From the NCBI RefSeq assembly GCF_024323335.1, contig NC_066581.1:300205536-300269535 (forward strand): a stretch of 64,000 nucleotides of DNA, written 5' to 3'. The position numbers were made by a program, and so were the translations under genes. The notes below the pieces were generated by a model, which had not been told where the DNA came from, searched no databases, and saw only the letters and a program-made list of their open reading frames with translations. Of this stretch, positions 34,697 to 48,170 are shown piece by piece; position 1 is the first letter of the stretch, and each line of letters opens with the position of its first letter. This DNA is from Lathyrus oleraceus (Eukaryota > Streptophyta > Magnoliopsida > Fabales > Fabaceae).

Positions 34697-34934
34697 TATT
34701 AGATTTAATTATTAGATTTAATTCATATTTAAGTTTGTTAGATATTAGATTTAAATATTAGATTTGATTCATATTTAAGTTTGTTAGATATTAGATTTAA
34801 ATATTAGATTTGATTCATATTTAAGTTTGTTAGAGGCTTATAAATAGGGTGTCAATCATTGTAACTTTTAATCATGTTTTGTAGCCGTCATTCTTAATAG
34901 AATATTCATCTTTTATTCTACCTTTGCACCAACA
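34697..34934 (+). repeat. 3' LTR of the young copia
   Basis: 238 bp, identical by eye to the 5' LTR, including the three 46-bp units and the TATA box at 34838-34846. It is followed by the AAATC duplication. Confidence 0.92.
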
Positions 34935-36229
34935 AAATCAACTCATTTAAATTAAAAAGACTATTTTGACAATTCTATATAAATCTGACATCCATATCCT
35001 CATGTTTTGAAGATCATATTAATTCAATTGTTGGGAGCATATATTCCAAACTTTTAGAAAATTATAAAAATGAAGGATTCTTACAATGTAAAAAGTTATT
35101 CTTACTTCAATGGTTGAAGTTGTGGATAAAATCAACAATTGTGTATTAGACTTAATTCGAGGTACAGTATGTAAAGTTATGTTCATTTATGTATATAATT
35201 AATCTTTAATCATGTTCAGTTACTAATGTTTTTATGTTTTAATTTTATACTATATTGAAACAGAAGAAAAATAATATCTAACATTACTTCAAAAAATATA
35301 TACAACAACACTCACGTTACCAAAGTCCTTTGAAGTACCGTGATGATATTTCTAAATTTACACGTCAATATTTTTTAATTAAAAATTGTTAATACATTAT
35401 CACGGTTGTTTAGAACAGTCGCGGTGATATCTTTAACCTTGTATGAGTTCGAATCTCAAAGCCGGCAAATTCGTGATTTTTTCGATATTTTAGTTGCGCA
35501 TATCCTTTTTATTTATTTTTAAATAAAAAATAAAGATGATATCACTAAAGTTGTCTAATCCAACCATTGTGATATATTTTTCAATTTTTGTTTAAAAAAA
35601 ATTTAAAAACTTAAAACTAGGACTTTTTTTTATAAAATTTCATTAAGTAAACCATATACGATTGGTTTATATGACCGTGGTAGAATGATTTATTCACTTA
35701 AATGAAAGACAACTATTATCTCTCTTCAGTAGCCATTATTTCATTTTCATTTATAAAACCATTTTCAATCCTAACTTTCAACGCTGAGAAACCATTTTCA
35801 CTCAAGAGCAGTTTCATCGTTCATTAACGAAACCTAACCCTTTTCCACCAACATTGTCTTCATCTTCATAGTTCAAACAACTATATTCATCGTTCATTAA
35901 TGAAACATAACCCTTTTCAACCAACGTCATCTTCATGTTCATAGTTCAAACAACTACATCTAGCATTCGCTAACGAAATACAACCATTTTCAACCAACGT
36001 CATCTTCATCGTTCTTGGCTTACGTACCTTCGAGGAGGAAGAAGAAGAATCTGACAATATTTATTTAGATTTTTTACTTACTCATTATGTTTTCGGTATG
36101 TAAATATTTTCCCCCATGCATCTATATAAATTACTAATGATAGCATATGGGCAAACGCTAAGGTATTAATTTAAATTTTCATCAAATCGATATTGCTTTA
36201 TATAATTAATAATACATACTTATTGATGT

Positions 36230-36780
36230 AATTGTGTAGTTTAGTTTGAGTTTTCTAATGATTCTAAGTAGTAAAAAAAGTGGATCACTTATGCTGATAT
36301 GTGTTGGAAGGGCCTTAAGTCACGACTCACGTGTGACTATATTAGGGATCCTAAGTCTGATCGTGAGCTTCTATGGGTGAGATATAATATTATTGACAAG
36401 AAGGTTTGAAAAAAATTTGTGTAGTCTTATAGTTCTGAGGAGTTTCTGGTTAGTACTAATTATATTTTCTGATAAATTTACGCTTATGATTTATAGATAT
36501 AACCATGCAAGTTAATATTTTTCCTATGTTTAAAACACGTTAAAAGTAAAGCAGGAAAGCTGGACAAGGCAAAAAAGAAATACCCACATAGATTGCTGAA
36601 ACTTGAGAAAATAATGATTGTTGAAAAAAGACAACAACTAGGAGATGAGGACTCCACGAGTCACGATCGCAACTTATCTCCATCATCATGACATGAGAAG
36701 TGGAAGATAGATCGACAAAGACCAAATGGAGACTACACTTCAGATGCCTCAAGATTAGTCGCTGAGAAAATTGTAAGTGG
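36230..36780 (+). pseudogene. CACTA Transposase_24-like protein, middle part
   Basis: Readable pieces include RLTCDYIRDPKSDREL, LWVRYNIIDKKVW, GDEDSTSHDRNLSPSS, then RPNGDYTSDASRLVAEKI, with frame shifts and stops between them. The order (WI.ADMCWKGLKS, then basic K..GK.KKKYPHR, then DGDYTSDASR) fits plant Transposase_24 proteins. The N-terminal part present in copy A (3601-3795) is missing here. Confidence 0.5.
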
Positions 36781-37168
36781 GATTTATTGTGCATATGTTA
36801 TGTGTTATTTAAATCACTTTGGTAGTTAATAATGTATATCTTATAGTGTTATGTAAGATTTGTTGATTGAGATGGCTAGCCAAGTTTCCTTTGTTCCACA
36901 ATCACAACATGATATATTAGTAGAAACAATCAGAATAAAGGAGCATGGTGGAAGTGTCTGTGGTGTTAGAGATGGCATCGGCCTGAGAGTGTGGTTTGGT
37001 ACATCTAGAAAAAGCGCTGAACAGGAAAAAAATTGAAGATTTTGAGAGGAAGTTGAAAAGTAAAAAAAATAAAATTTGAATATGCGTTAGCAGCGGAGCG
37101 GAAAAATTACAGGAAAAACATGAAAGAGTTATATGCAGCATGTGAGAATATTATGATATCTGAAATAT

Positions 37169-38605
<1,437 letters not shown>

Positions 38606-39619
38606 GGATGTTAATGTATGACTTTGGCTTTGATGTTTGTAAATATATGATTTTGGATTAATTTGATGTTTGTAATATATGACAATGATGTATACATATA
38701 TGTTTGTAAATAATATTTTTTGCTTTTATGTAAAAAAATATTTAGGTAATATATGTATAAAATACATATACAAAAAAATACAGGCTTGTAATATATGGAA
38801 AAATAAAATAAAATAAAAACAAAGTATTTCATAATGATTATTTATAATAACCGTTGTTATAGGTAGCGTGCTAATTATATATTGCACAATGGTTGTTTAC
38901 TATAACTGTTGTGATAGATAGTGTAGCATAGTTTATCACAAGAGTCACACACCCGTGGTGGAAAATAACATACTTACAACCACATCCTATCTTACAACAG
39001 TTGGTCAGTCGTGATGGTATCCTTTACCAATCATTGTGAAATGTATTTTCCGTAGTAGTGTAAGTTCATATTCAATTGATAGGACACAAGTCAATTATAA
39101 TCAAACTTATGAAGTTCTAACTCTAGAATTTTTGAATTCTCTAAGAACATCAGGTCTACCAAATCACATGATTAAACTAAAAATTTTCACTCCCATTATG
39201 CTATTGAGTAATTTGGACCAAGTTGAACGGTTATGTAATGGAACAACATTAATTGTGATAAGGTTAGCAAATCACGTCATTGAGACCAAAGTTATGTATG
39301 GAAAGAACATTAGAAAATAATTTACATACCCCGAATGTTTATGTCACCTTCTGAAGCACCATGGTCGTTCAAATTGATTAGGAGACAATTTCTCATCATT
39401 TTCTCATACACAATGACAATCAATAAATCCCAAGGCCAATCACTTGATAGTGTAGGATTATATTTTCCTACTCTAATTTTCAGTCACGGCCAATTATATG
39501 TAGCAATTTTAAGATTTAAGAGAAAGAATGGTTTGAAAATTTTAATACACAACAATGACAACGAATCATGTTCAACTACTATCCATGTTATGTACAAAGA
39601 GGTCTTCCAAGCACTATAG

Positions 39620-39975
39620 TAGTAGGTAAAGGACTTATCCTTTTCTTTTATGCTATAACTTTAATCTTCTTTTTAAAAAAATTCTCTTGCTACTGTTTTA
39701 TTCCACTTGAGGTAGAGAACCGAATGTACGGTTTATTCACTTTAACAAATTTTTTTATAAATATTCAATCACTTAAGTATGATGCATTTGATCTTGAAAA
39801 CATTGGTTTTTTTATCAATAATTCATTTTTTAGCTTTCAATCTATTTGATATTGGGATGCTTCCTTCTTCTAGCCTTGAGGATTCGGTATGAAATCAATG
39901 TTCCTAATAAGTTATAATGCAAATAATGAACATGTTTCTCAAGTTTTCTTGTAATATTTTGTGTCATGTTGTAGT
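39620..39975. other. Spacer after the Helitron helicase, nothing recognised
   Basis: AT-rich sequence with GT-rich start (GTAGGTAAAGG at 39622) that may be an intron of the Helitron gene. A stretch at 39715-39850 has weak coding appearance (MYGLFTLTNF) but I cannot assign it. Confidence 0.35.
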
Positions 39976-40452
39976 TGTTGAATTTTAATTTCTTGTGTTG
40001 AAGCAGGTTGCTTGACAGAACTAGGATGTGTCGAATAACCTAGTGTGTCGAGTTGTATTAGTGTGTCGAAGTTTCGAAGCATGTTGCTTCACACAGGATT
40101 TCGACTTAGGCATATTTTTAGTAATGTTATCTATTTTGGGCTTTTAGAGTTTGGGGATTTGGCTTAGGGAGTAAACTAACCTAAATCTCTAAATAGAGGG
40201 AGTAACCCATATTCTTAATATAACTCATAACATTGTATTCACAGAACTTTGCAGTTGCAGAGTGAATAAAGAAGTTTTCCACACGTTATGGGCAGAGAGA
40301 AAAATCTGCAGAAAATATTCTTCTTCTTCTCCAAAGTTCTTTTCTTTCTTTCTCAATGGTTATTTTATTTTCATTGTCATTGTGTGGTTGATAATAATAT
40401 TGTTCATCAAGATTGATATAAATTCTCCATAGGTTGTGGTGGATTTCCAACA
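39976..40452 (+). repeat. 5' LTR of the second copia
   Basis: 477 bp, TG...CA. It includes several GTCGA words (40029-40110), a TATA-like TAAATAGAGG (40191-40200) and ends next to the primer site. The left flanking bases are GTAGT (39971-39975); the partner duplication lies beyond the truncated 3' LTR and cannot be checked. Confidence 0.8.
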
Positions 40453-40499
40453 TCCGGTATCAGAGCCTCGTTTGAGCGATTCTTGGGAAGAAAATCACG

Positions 40500-43400
40500 A
40501 TGGCAATGAATAATCCAAACGGGCATTTTCCAGCGAATCTTCTGATTCTCAAGAACAATACTTATGAGAATTGGTGCAAGCAGATGAAGTTTGTGTTTTG
40601 TTATCAAGATCTTTGGGATCTTGTGAAGGAAGGAATAACAACGCTTGCAGAAAACTTGACAGATGAAGAAAGGGTTGCACATAAAGAATTGAAAAAGAAA
40701 GATTATAAAGCTCTCTTTATAATTCATCAATGTGTTGATCCAAATAATTTTGAAAAAGTTAGTGATGTAGAGTCAACGAAAGAAACATGGGAGATTCTGG
40801 AGAAGTCGTTTGGAGGCGCAGAGAAGGTGAAAGAGGTGAGGTTACAAACTCACAAAATGACGTATGAATTGCTTCAGATGGAAGACAATGAAAGTATAAC
40901 TGATTTCTTCACTAAGGTTACGAAACTAGTGAATCAAATCAAGGTATTTGGAGAAGTGTTGACATCAAGATCTGTTGTTGGAAAGATCTTGAGGTTGTTA
41001 GCTCCAAAGTTAGACCATGTGGTAGTATCCATAGAAGAGTCGAAAGATTTGTCAAAACTGACAAAGGAAGAGATTCAAGGGACGCTTGAATCTCATGAAC
41101 AAAGAATGGTTGAAAGAGTTGCAGGAAATTCGAAGAGTGATGTAACTTGCAGGCGCAATCTGCAAAAGAAAGGAAAGGTAAAGGAAGTTGGAATGGCAAC
41201 AAAGGCAGATGAGGCTACAGTAATTCGACTGGTCGAAATCAGCAAGAAGGAAACTGGTCGAATCAGAGAAAACCCTGGAACCAAGACAACCAAAGAGGTG
41301 GTGATATAGGTAGAGGAAAAGGTGGTGGTCGAAAGCCAAACAAGAGCCACATTCAGTGTTACAATTGTCAGAATCATCGTCACTGTTCTAGTGATTGTCC
41401 AAAAAAGTAGAAGAATCAAGAAACTGTTGCAAAGCTGGAGAAACATGAAGAAGAAGAGATGTTATTGATGGTTAAAACGAGAGATGAAGAGAGATGCAAG
41501 GACCAGTGGTACTTGGACTCAGGATTCTCATCGCACATGTTTGGAAGGAAATATTGGTTTGTCAACATAAAGCCCTCAATGAAGAACACAATGAAATTTT
41601 CAAATGATAATACTCCAGCAACTGAAGGTGTTGGTGATGTTCTGATTATGAGGAAAGATGGAAAGAGGTCAGTAATTTCAAATGTGTTGTACATACCAGG
41701 AATGAAGAGCAATTTGCTCAACATAAGGGTGTTATTCTAAAAGAACTACAAGGTGTCGATCTAAGATAAGATGATGAGAGTTATCGACTCAAATGAAAGG
41801 TTGACCTTAAAGATTGAGCTTAATGTGATGGAGCATAAGTGCCTTACAATAGCAGCCAACAGAGATGAATGGATATGGCATTATAGACTTGGCCATCTCA
41901 ATTTCAAAGACATCAGAGATTTGAAGAGAAGAAATATGGTTTTAGGATTACCAGAAATCGACATTCCAAATGAAATGTGTGAAGAATGTGTACATGCGAA
42001 GCAACACAAGAACAACTTCACTAAGGATGCAAGAAGCAGGTCGAAGGCAATTCTTGAAGTCATATACTCTGATGTATGTGGTCCCATCCAGGTGTGTTCG
42101 ATTGGAGGTAACAGATACTTTGTTACATTCATAGATCATTTCAGTCGAAAACTGTGGGCTTTCCTGATCAAGAAGAAAAGTTAAGTGATCAAGGTATTTT
42201 CCAAGTTTAAATCTATGGTTGAAAGAAAAAGTAGTCGAAAGCTCAAGATTCTAAGGACTGATGGTGGTGGAGAATATATGTCGAAAGATTTCGATGCATT
42301 ATGTATGAAAGAAGGGATTGTGCATAAGGTGGTGCCACCCTACACTCCACAACAAAATGGAGTCTCATAAAGAAATAATAGAACCATCATCAATATGGTG
42401 AGAAGTATGTTGAAAGGCAAGAATCCACCCACAATATTATGAGGAGAAGTTGTGTCGATTGCAACATATATCCTGAACAGATGTCCAACGAAGAAGCTAG
42501 AAGGAATCACGCCAGAAGAATGTTGGTCTGGTGTCAAGCCTAGCTTGAGTCATCTGAAGGTGTTTGGATCTATAACACATAGACATGTGCCAGATCAGTT
42601 GAGAAGAAAACTTGATGACAAGTTGAGTCAGATGATCCTGATAGGATATCATTCGATTGAAGGATACAAGTTATTCGACCCAGTGAATAAACAAGTGGTG
42701 ATCAGCAGGGACGTGATCATAGATGAGCTTAAGGAATGGGATTGGACTGAGAATGTTAAAAAGGATTTAGTTATAATCTAATGGAATGAACCAGCTAGTG
42801 AAGTCGAAAGAGAAGTTCGACAAGAAGTCAGAGGTGATACAGGCCCACACAGACCTCAAATAACAAGACACGTGTCTGCAAGGTTGCAAAAATGTGTGAT
42901 TACATCAGATGATGTGGTCAATGAAGAAGGTGAGCTGGTACACTATACTTTCTACACAGATGTCGAACCAGTCAATTCAATTGAGGCATTGAAATATTCG
43001 AAGTGGGTGAAAGCACTGAATGAAGAACTGAAGTCAATCGAAGTCAATAACACTTGCTCACTTGTCGAATTGCTTCAAGACAAGAAGGCAATCAATCTGA
43101 AGTGGGTATACAAGGTGAATTTGAATCCCAAAGGAGAAGTGACTCGACACAAGGCGAGACTTATGGCGAAAGGATTTCTTCAAAAAGAAGGAATCGACTT
43201 CGACGAAGTTTTTGCACCTGTTGCTAGGATTGAAACAATCAGGTTGGTTGTTGTTCTAGAAAACATGAACAATAGGGAGATGTGTCAGATGGATGTGAAA
43301 TCTGAATTCCTGAATGACCCCTTAGAAGAAGAAGTTTATGTTGCACAACCATCTAGGTTTGTGAAACAAGGCGAAGAAAGAAAGGTATACATGCTGCATA

Positions 43401-44387
43401 AAGCTATGTATGGACTTAAACAAGCTCCAAGAGCTTGGAACAAGAAGATATATGGTTTCTAAAGGAAAAGGAATTTATGAAGTGCACAACTGAACATGGA
43501 GTATATGTAAGAAGAAGCAAGAGCAAATTGCTTATACTATGTCTCTATATCGATGACTTATTGATAACAGGTAGCTGCAAGAAGGAGATAAAAGACTTTA
43601 AAGGTGATCTCAACAAGGAATTCGAAATGTCAGATCTGGGTAACATTTCATATTTCATTGGCATCGATTTCTACAAGAGTGGTAGAGGTTTGATGATGCA
43701 TCAAAGAAGGTATGCAGAAGAAATACTCAAGAGATTTGAGATGCAAGATTGCAACCCAACTTCGACTCCAGCTGATCCCAAATTACAATTGTCGAAAGCT
43801 TCAAATGAAGATGATGTTGACCCAACCTAATATATAAGACTTATTGGGTCACTTCAATACCTTTGCCACACAAGGCCTGACTTAGTCTACAATGTAGGTA
43901 TGGTGAGTATATTCATGCAGAAGCCAAAGGTACCACATATAACTACGGCGAAGAGGATACTAAGGTATCTAAAAGGAACTCTCGACTATGGCATTTTATT
44001 TCCTATGGCTGATGAAGGAAAATAATGCAAACTAATGGGATACACCGACTCAAGTTGGTGTAGTGATGCTGAGGATCGAAAATCCACAGCTGGCTATGTG
44101 TTTATGCTAGGTGGTGCACCAGTTGCTTGGAGTTCGAGAAAGGAGCCAGTAGTGGCATTATCGTCATGCGAAACAGAATACATAGTTGCTTCCCTATGTG
44201 TATGTCAAGTAACATGGATGGTGAATTTGGTCGAAGATATAACAGCAAAGAGTCATGGAGCAATTACCATGAAGATTGATAGCATGTCAGCTATCAATCT
44301 AGCGAAGAATCTGATAGCACATGGTTGAAGCAAGCACATAGAAATGAGGTTCTACTATCTTCGAGAGTAGGTAGCAGATGGAAATAT
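40500..44387 (+). pseudogene. Second copia gag-pol polyprotein (broken)
   Basis: From ATG 40500: gag (LFIIHQCVDPNNFEKV), a frame shift near 41150, zinc knuckle CYNCQNHRHCSSDC (41358-41399), a stop at 41408, protease LDSGFSSHM (DSG, Cys to Phe after it), pre-integrase RLGHLNF, integrase with [15 protein letters not shown] and PYTPQQNGVS where the catalytic Glu codon is now a stop (about 42368). RT: KWVYKVNLNPKGE, FAPVARIETIRL, MDVKSEFLN, YGLKQAPRAW, frame shift near 43440, catalytic YIDD intact (43546-43557). RNase H: TDSSWCSDAEDRKSTAG, SSCETEYIVA. Stops also at 41738, 42182, 42439, 42779, 43828, 44023, 44326 and 44368. Many fit C-to-T or G-to-A decay. Confidence 0.88.
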
Positions 44388-45483
44388 TGTTGGTGTAAGC
44401 CCTAGAGGCCAATACTTTTGGTACTTGTATCGAATTATTTATTAATAATAAAAGGCTTTTTCTTTATTATGTATGTTTAATAAAGTCCCTAGAATAGCTA
44501 GTCCGTTTAATGTATGAAGTGTGACTTAATCATGAGATCACATTAAACATAAGGACATTATTCTTAAAGTATCCGTAGTCGAGCTTTATTGTGAAGTGGG
44601 ATAACATTAAAGCATTAAGACTATTATATATATAGACTGATGATCACATCTCATGGATCATGGATAAAGAGTTATCAAGTCTTAAACATAGGTATGCATA
44701 TTAAGAGTAATATTTATACTGGATTGACCCACTATGAGAATACTATATAGAATGTTATGCAAAGTGTCATAAGTTATTCTCATGGTGATAATGGTGTATA
44801 CCACCCTTCGAACTGAAACCACTATGAACCCTAGATGTAGAGTCGAGTGCCTTATTGCTGATCAAACATTGTCCATAACTGGATGACCATAAAGACAATT
44901 GATGGGTACTCCACGAAGCATGCTAAGGGACATGAGTGACCTAGATGGAATTTGCCCATCCTGCGTAACAGGATAAATGTCTATGGGCCCAATATTGAAC
45001 TGGACAAGGATGACACGGTCTATGCCTTGTGTTCAATATAGACATAAGGGCCAAAGGGTAATTGTACACATAAGTATTATCACAAAAGGATTTGTCATAT
45101 CACATGACATTTTCGTGTCTTAGGTAGCAGTGATGTGTTGCTAGATACCGCTCATTGTTTATTATGTTAAATACGTGATTTAATATAATTGCCAATGCCG
45201 CGATAACCTACAGGATCACACACAAAAGGACGGATTGATGAGAGATAGAGTAACTAAGGAACACCGTAAGGTACGGTGCACTTAAGTGAATTGTAGAACA
45301 TCGTAAGGTACGATTTACTTAAGTAGAATACGAAATATGGTAAGGTACCACGCGCTTAAGTGATTTTGGCATATTATAAGATATGGGCCACATACACTTA
45401 AGTGGGCTTTTTAGCTTATAGCCCATACAAGTGGTTCTATAAATAGAACCGTTGTGCAGAAGCCTTTGAGAAGTTGAAATTTC

Positions 45484-45518
<35 letters not shown>

Positions 45519-45746
45519 AAAGCCTTCATTCGTAGCAGTTATCACTGAGATTGAAGGAATCTGTTCGTGTGGACTGAGTAGAGGCGTTGTCATCGTTCAA
45601 CGTTCGTGATCGCTTCGTAGATCTGCATCAAAGGTTTCAATCATCACAAGAGGTAACGATTCTATCACTGATCATGCCCATTCGTAAGGATCACTAAAGG
45701 AGAAAATTTTAAATTCCGCTGCGTTTTGGATCGCTATTCTCCTTTA
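44388..45746 (+). repeat. 5' LTR of the Angela-type element
   Basis: 1359 bp. It has a TATA box (CTATAAATAGAACC, 45438-45451), a TC microsatellite just downstream (45486-45514) and repeated GTAAGGTACG words (45265-45350). Confidence 0.9.
45486..45514. repeat. (TC)n microsatellite in the Angela 5' LTR
   Basis: Uninterrupted TC repeat of about 14 units just downstream of the TATA box. It has a shorter counterpart near 52386 in the 3' LTR. Confidence 0.9.
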
Positions 45747-47370
45747 GTGGTATCAGAGCCACTTATGAAACCATGCATATGATAACTATTTATTTTCTGT
45801 AATAATATGATTAAAAGACAGAATGAATCAAAGAATAAACGAGTAATTAAATTTGGCATCATGTGTGTATGATTTGGATGATTGATGTTGACTATGCTTC
45901 GGAATCCGACATTAGTATGGTAAAGCAGCGATACATTGATCGATCAAGTTATGTATATGATATAAGTAATCCTGATGCAAAATACGGTATATATGATATA
46001 CTATTTTTGTTCCGTTCATTCAAACACTTAATGGTTGTTTTCCTTTGAGCGATCAATGGTCGTATGCTTCTTGATCCGACATTAGTGTGGTGAAGCAATG
46101 ACCCATTGATCAATCATACCGAATCAACAATCGAGGTGTGTTTGACGGTCTGAAATTGATGCATTAGGGTTAATGACGGCATAAGGGTTATGCTGTCAAA
46201 GAGTTTCAAAGCACTGATTTTGGTCGCGTGACGTTCGTGATGGGCCTGTGACGGTCGTGACAGGCTGGACGTGACGGTTGTGACATGCTTTGTGATGGTC
46301 GTCACATTCACAAAGTCTGTATTCTCTATTTTTCTATTTTGTGACCGGGCAGCGGACCATCGGCTAACTCTGCGTAGTGTGATCGGTCACCAAAATTTAA
46401 TTTGGTTTTAATTAATTAAAAGAATTAAAATTAATAATAATAATGTGTTTATTATTATTGTCTTGTGTTTATCGGTTATGGCCTTAGTTTTCCTTTACTT
46501 TGTTTTGGGATTTTAAAATACGACTTGCGTGTCGTGCCTCTCTTTTAATCTCTTAATGTAACTTCTTTTCTCATCTCACTCCCTCGTATGTAAAACGAGT
46601 TTCTTTTATGTAATGTAATGTTATGAAGAAAGAGAAGAATTCAATATCAAAGGAGGACAACCTTGAAGATCTTGCTTGAAGAAGCTTAGATCGTTATTAG
46701 GTTAGCTTACGTTCTCTCATTGGCTTGGGAGAACAATTGCACTAGGGGCCATAACTGTTTCATTATGTATGTTGATGCATGTGAATGTATGTTGATGCAT
46801 GTGAGAGACGATTTATATGATAAATAAGTCGGTGAGATCAGAATAATTGTAAATTCCCTCAAATTAAATATTAAGTTTATGCTTTCCAAGTTTTAGCACT
46901 CATCAAGACTAGTATCGGATAATGTAAGTTTCGCCTACGCGAGGTGCATGTTCTATATTAGTAAGGTGATATGGGATAATTGTAATATGCAATTGTTAAA
47001 ACAATGGGTCAAACTTAACTAAACAAATTATAATAAGATTATATATATTTAGAAGCAAGAGTTGGAAATGATCCATGTGATGGATTGGAATAAGGAGTTA
47101 TTCACCCAACTAAAGTATTCGAGAGTTGTATTAGATACAATTGGAAGGAGTTCCTACCTAAATAACCTAGTTTTATGTAATCCGCCTACGCGGACTTAAA
47201 ACAAAGTGAAATGTGGATCTCGACCCACTGGAAAATCTTCCAACGGGATTTTCTGAAATAAACGATGAGGGTCATTTGTTTTGAGTAAAATAGTGGGAGC
47301 ATATTTAATTAAAGGCCTAATTAAATATGTTATTGATACTTATATTTTCATTATTTTCATGTATATTACC
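45747..47370 (+). other. Long untranslated leader of the Angela-type element
   Basis: About 1.6 kb between primer site and gag without a convincing gene. It contains two related segments (around 45893-45948 and 46063-46113, both with ATCCGACATTAGT) and a four-fold repeat of about 21 bp near GTGACGGTCGTGAC (46226-46311). Confidence 0.6.
46226..46311 (+). repeat. Short degenerate repeat GTGACG(G/T)TCGTGA, four copies
   Basis: Copies begin near 46228, 46250, 46270 and 46291, each about 21 bases apart. They lie in the element leader, not in coding sequence. Confidence 0.7.
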
Positions 47371-48170
47371 ATGAAAACAAACACCTCTAACAACATTTTA
47401 TGATCAATCCTTGACAAGGAAAAATTGTCTGGGACAATTTTTTTTGATTGGCACCGAATTTGAGGATTGTCCTCAAACATGATAGAAAGTTGTATGTCTT
47501 GGAGAAACCTGTTCCTGAAGAGGAACCTCCTAGTTCTGCACCTAAGGCATAAAGAGATGCTTATAAGAAGCATGTCGATGATGCCAATGAAACTGCTTGT
47601 CTCATGCTAGCTACCATGAACTCAGAGTTGCAAAAGCAACATGAGAACATGGCAGCGTTCGATATGATCGAACACCTGAAGATGCTCTATCAAGAGCAAG
47701 CAAGACATGAAAGGTTTGAAGCTTCAAAAGCCCTTTTTAAGGAAAGTTAGTTGAGAGAGCCCCTGTAGGTCCCCATGTGCTCAAGATGATTGGGTATGTG
47801 GAAAACCTTGAGAGGTTGGGTTTTCCCCTCGGAAAGGAACTTGCGACTGATTTGATCTTGCAATCGTTTCCATATAGATTCAGTCAATTTGTCCTAAATT
47901 TCAATATGAATGAGATGGACAAATCTCTTCCTGAACTGCTAGCCATGTTAAGAACTGTTGAGCAGAATCTGAAGTCAAAAGGGAATTCCATTCTGATGAT
48001 CAGAAATGGAAAGAGACAGAACAAAAGACCCACCAAGCAGGGTGATAAAGGGAAAGGCATAGCAAAGGAAGGCACCTACTTCCATTGCGGTAAGACCGAA
48101 CATTGGAAGAGAAACTGCCCAAAGTACCTTGAAGATAAGAAGAATGGAGTAGAGACTTCAACTTTAGGTA
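47371..48170 (+). pseudogene. Angela-type gag (broken)
   Basis: Pieces in order: LDKEKLSGTIFFDWHR, HDRKLYVLEKPVPEEEPPSS, DAYKKHVDDANETACLMLAT, MNSELQKQHENMAAFDMIEH, then KMIGYVENLERLGFPLG and NEMDKSLPELLAMLRTVEQN. Stops fall at about 47372, 47440 and 47550, and there is a frame change near 47749. The zinc knuckle reads YFHCGKTEHWKRNC (48079-48120): the first cysteine is replaced, so the metal site is lost. Gag would bind RNA and form particles. Confidence 0.8.

Larger units (their letters stand above)
30996..34934 (+). mobile_element. Young Ty1/copia element with RT core deleted
   Basis: 3,939 bp with 238-bp LTRs (30996-31233 and 34697-34934) that I find identical over their whole length, and a 5-bp target duplication AAATC (30991-30995 and 34935-34939). 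The LTR ends are TATTAG...CCAACA. Primer site TGGTATCTAGAGC is at 31236-31248; the purine-rich AATTAAGGGATGG precedes the 3' LTR (34684-34696). A single open frame spans the interior. Most of RT and part of RNase H are missing, so it is non-autonomous and must have moved with enzymes from a relative. It lies just upstream of, and may have inserted into, a Helitron relic. Confidence 0.93.

Noticed and set aside
45265..45350. GTAAGGTACG repeats as a possible CRISPR-like array
   Set aside because: Only a few irregular copies within an LTR of a plant element, also present in the 3' LTR; spacing and context do not fit CRISPR.
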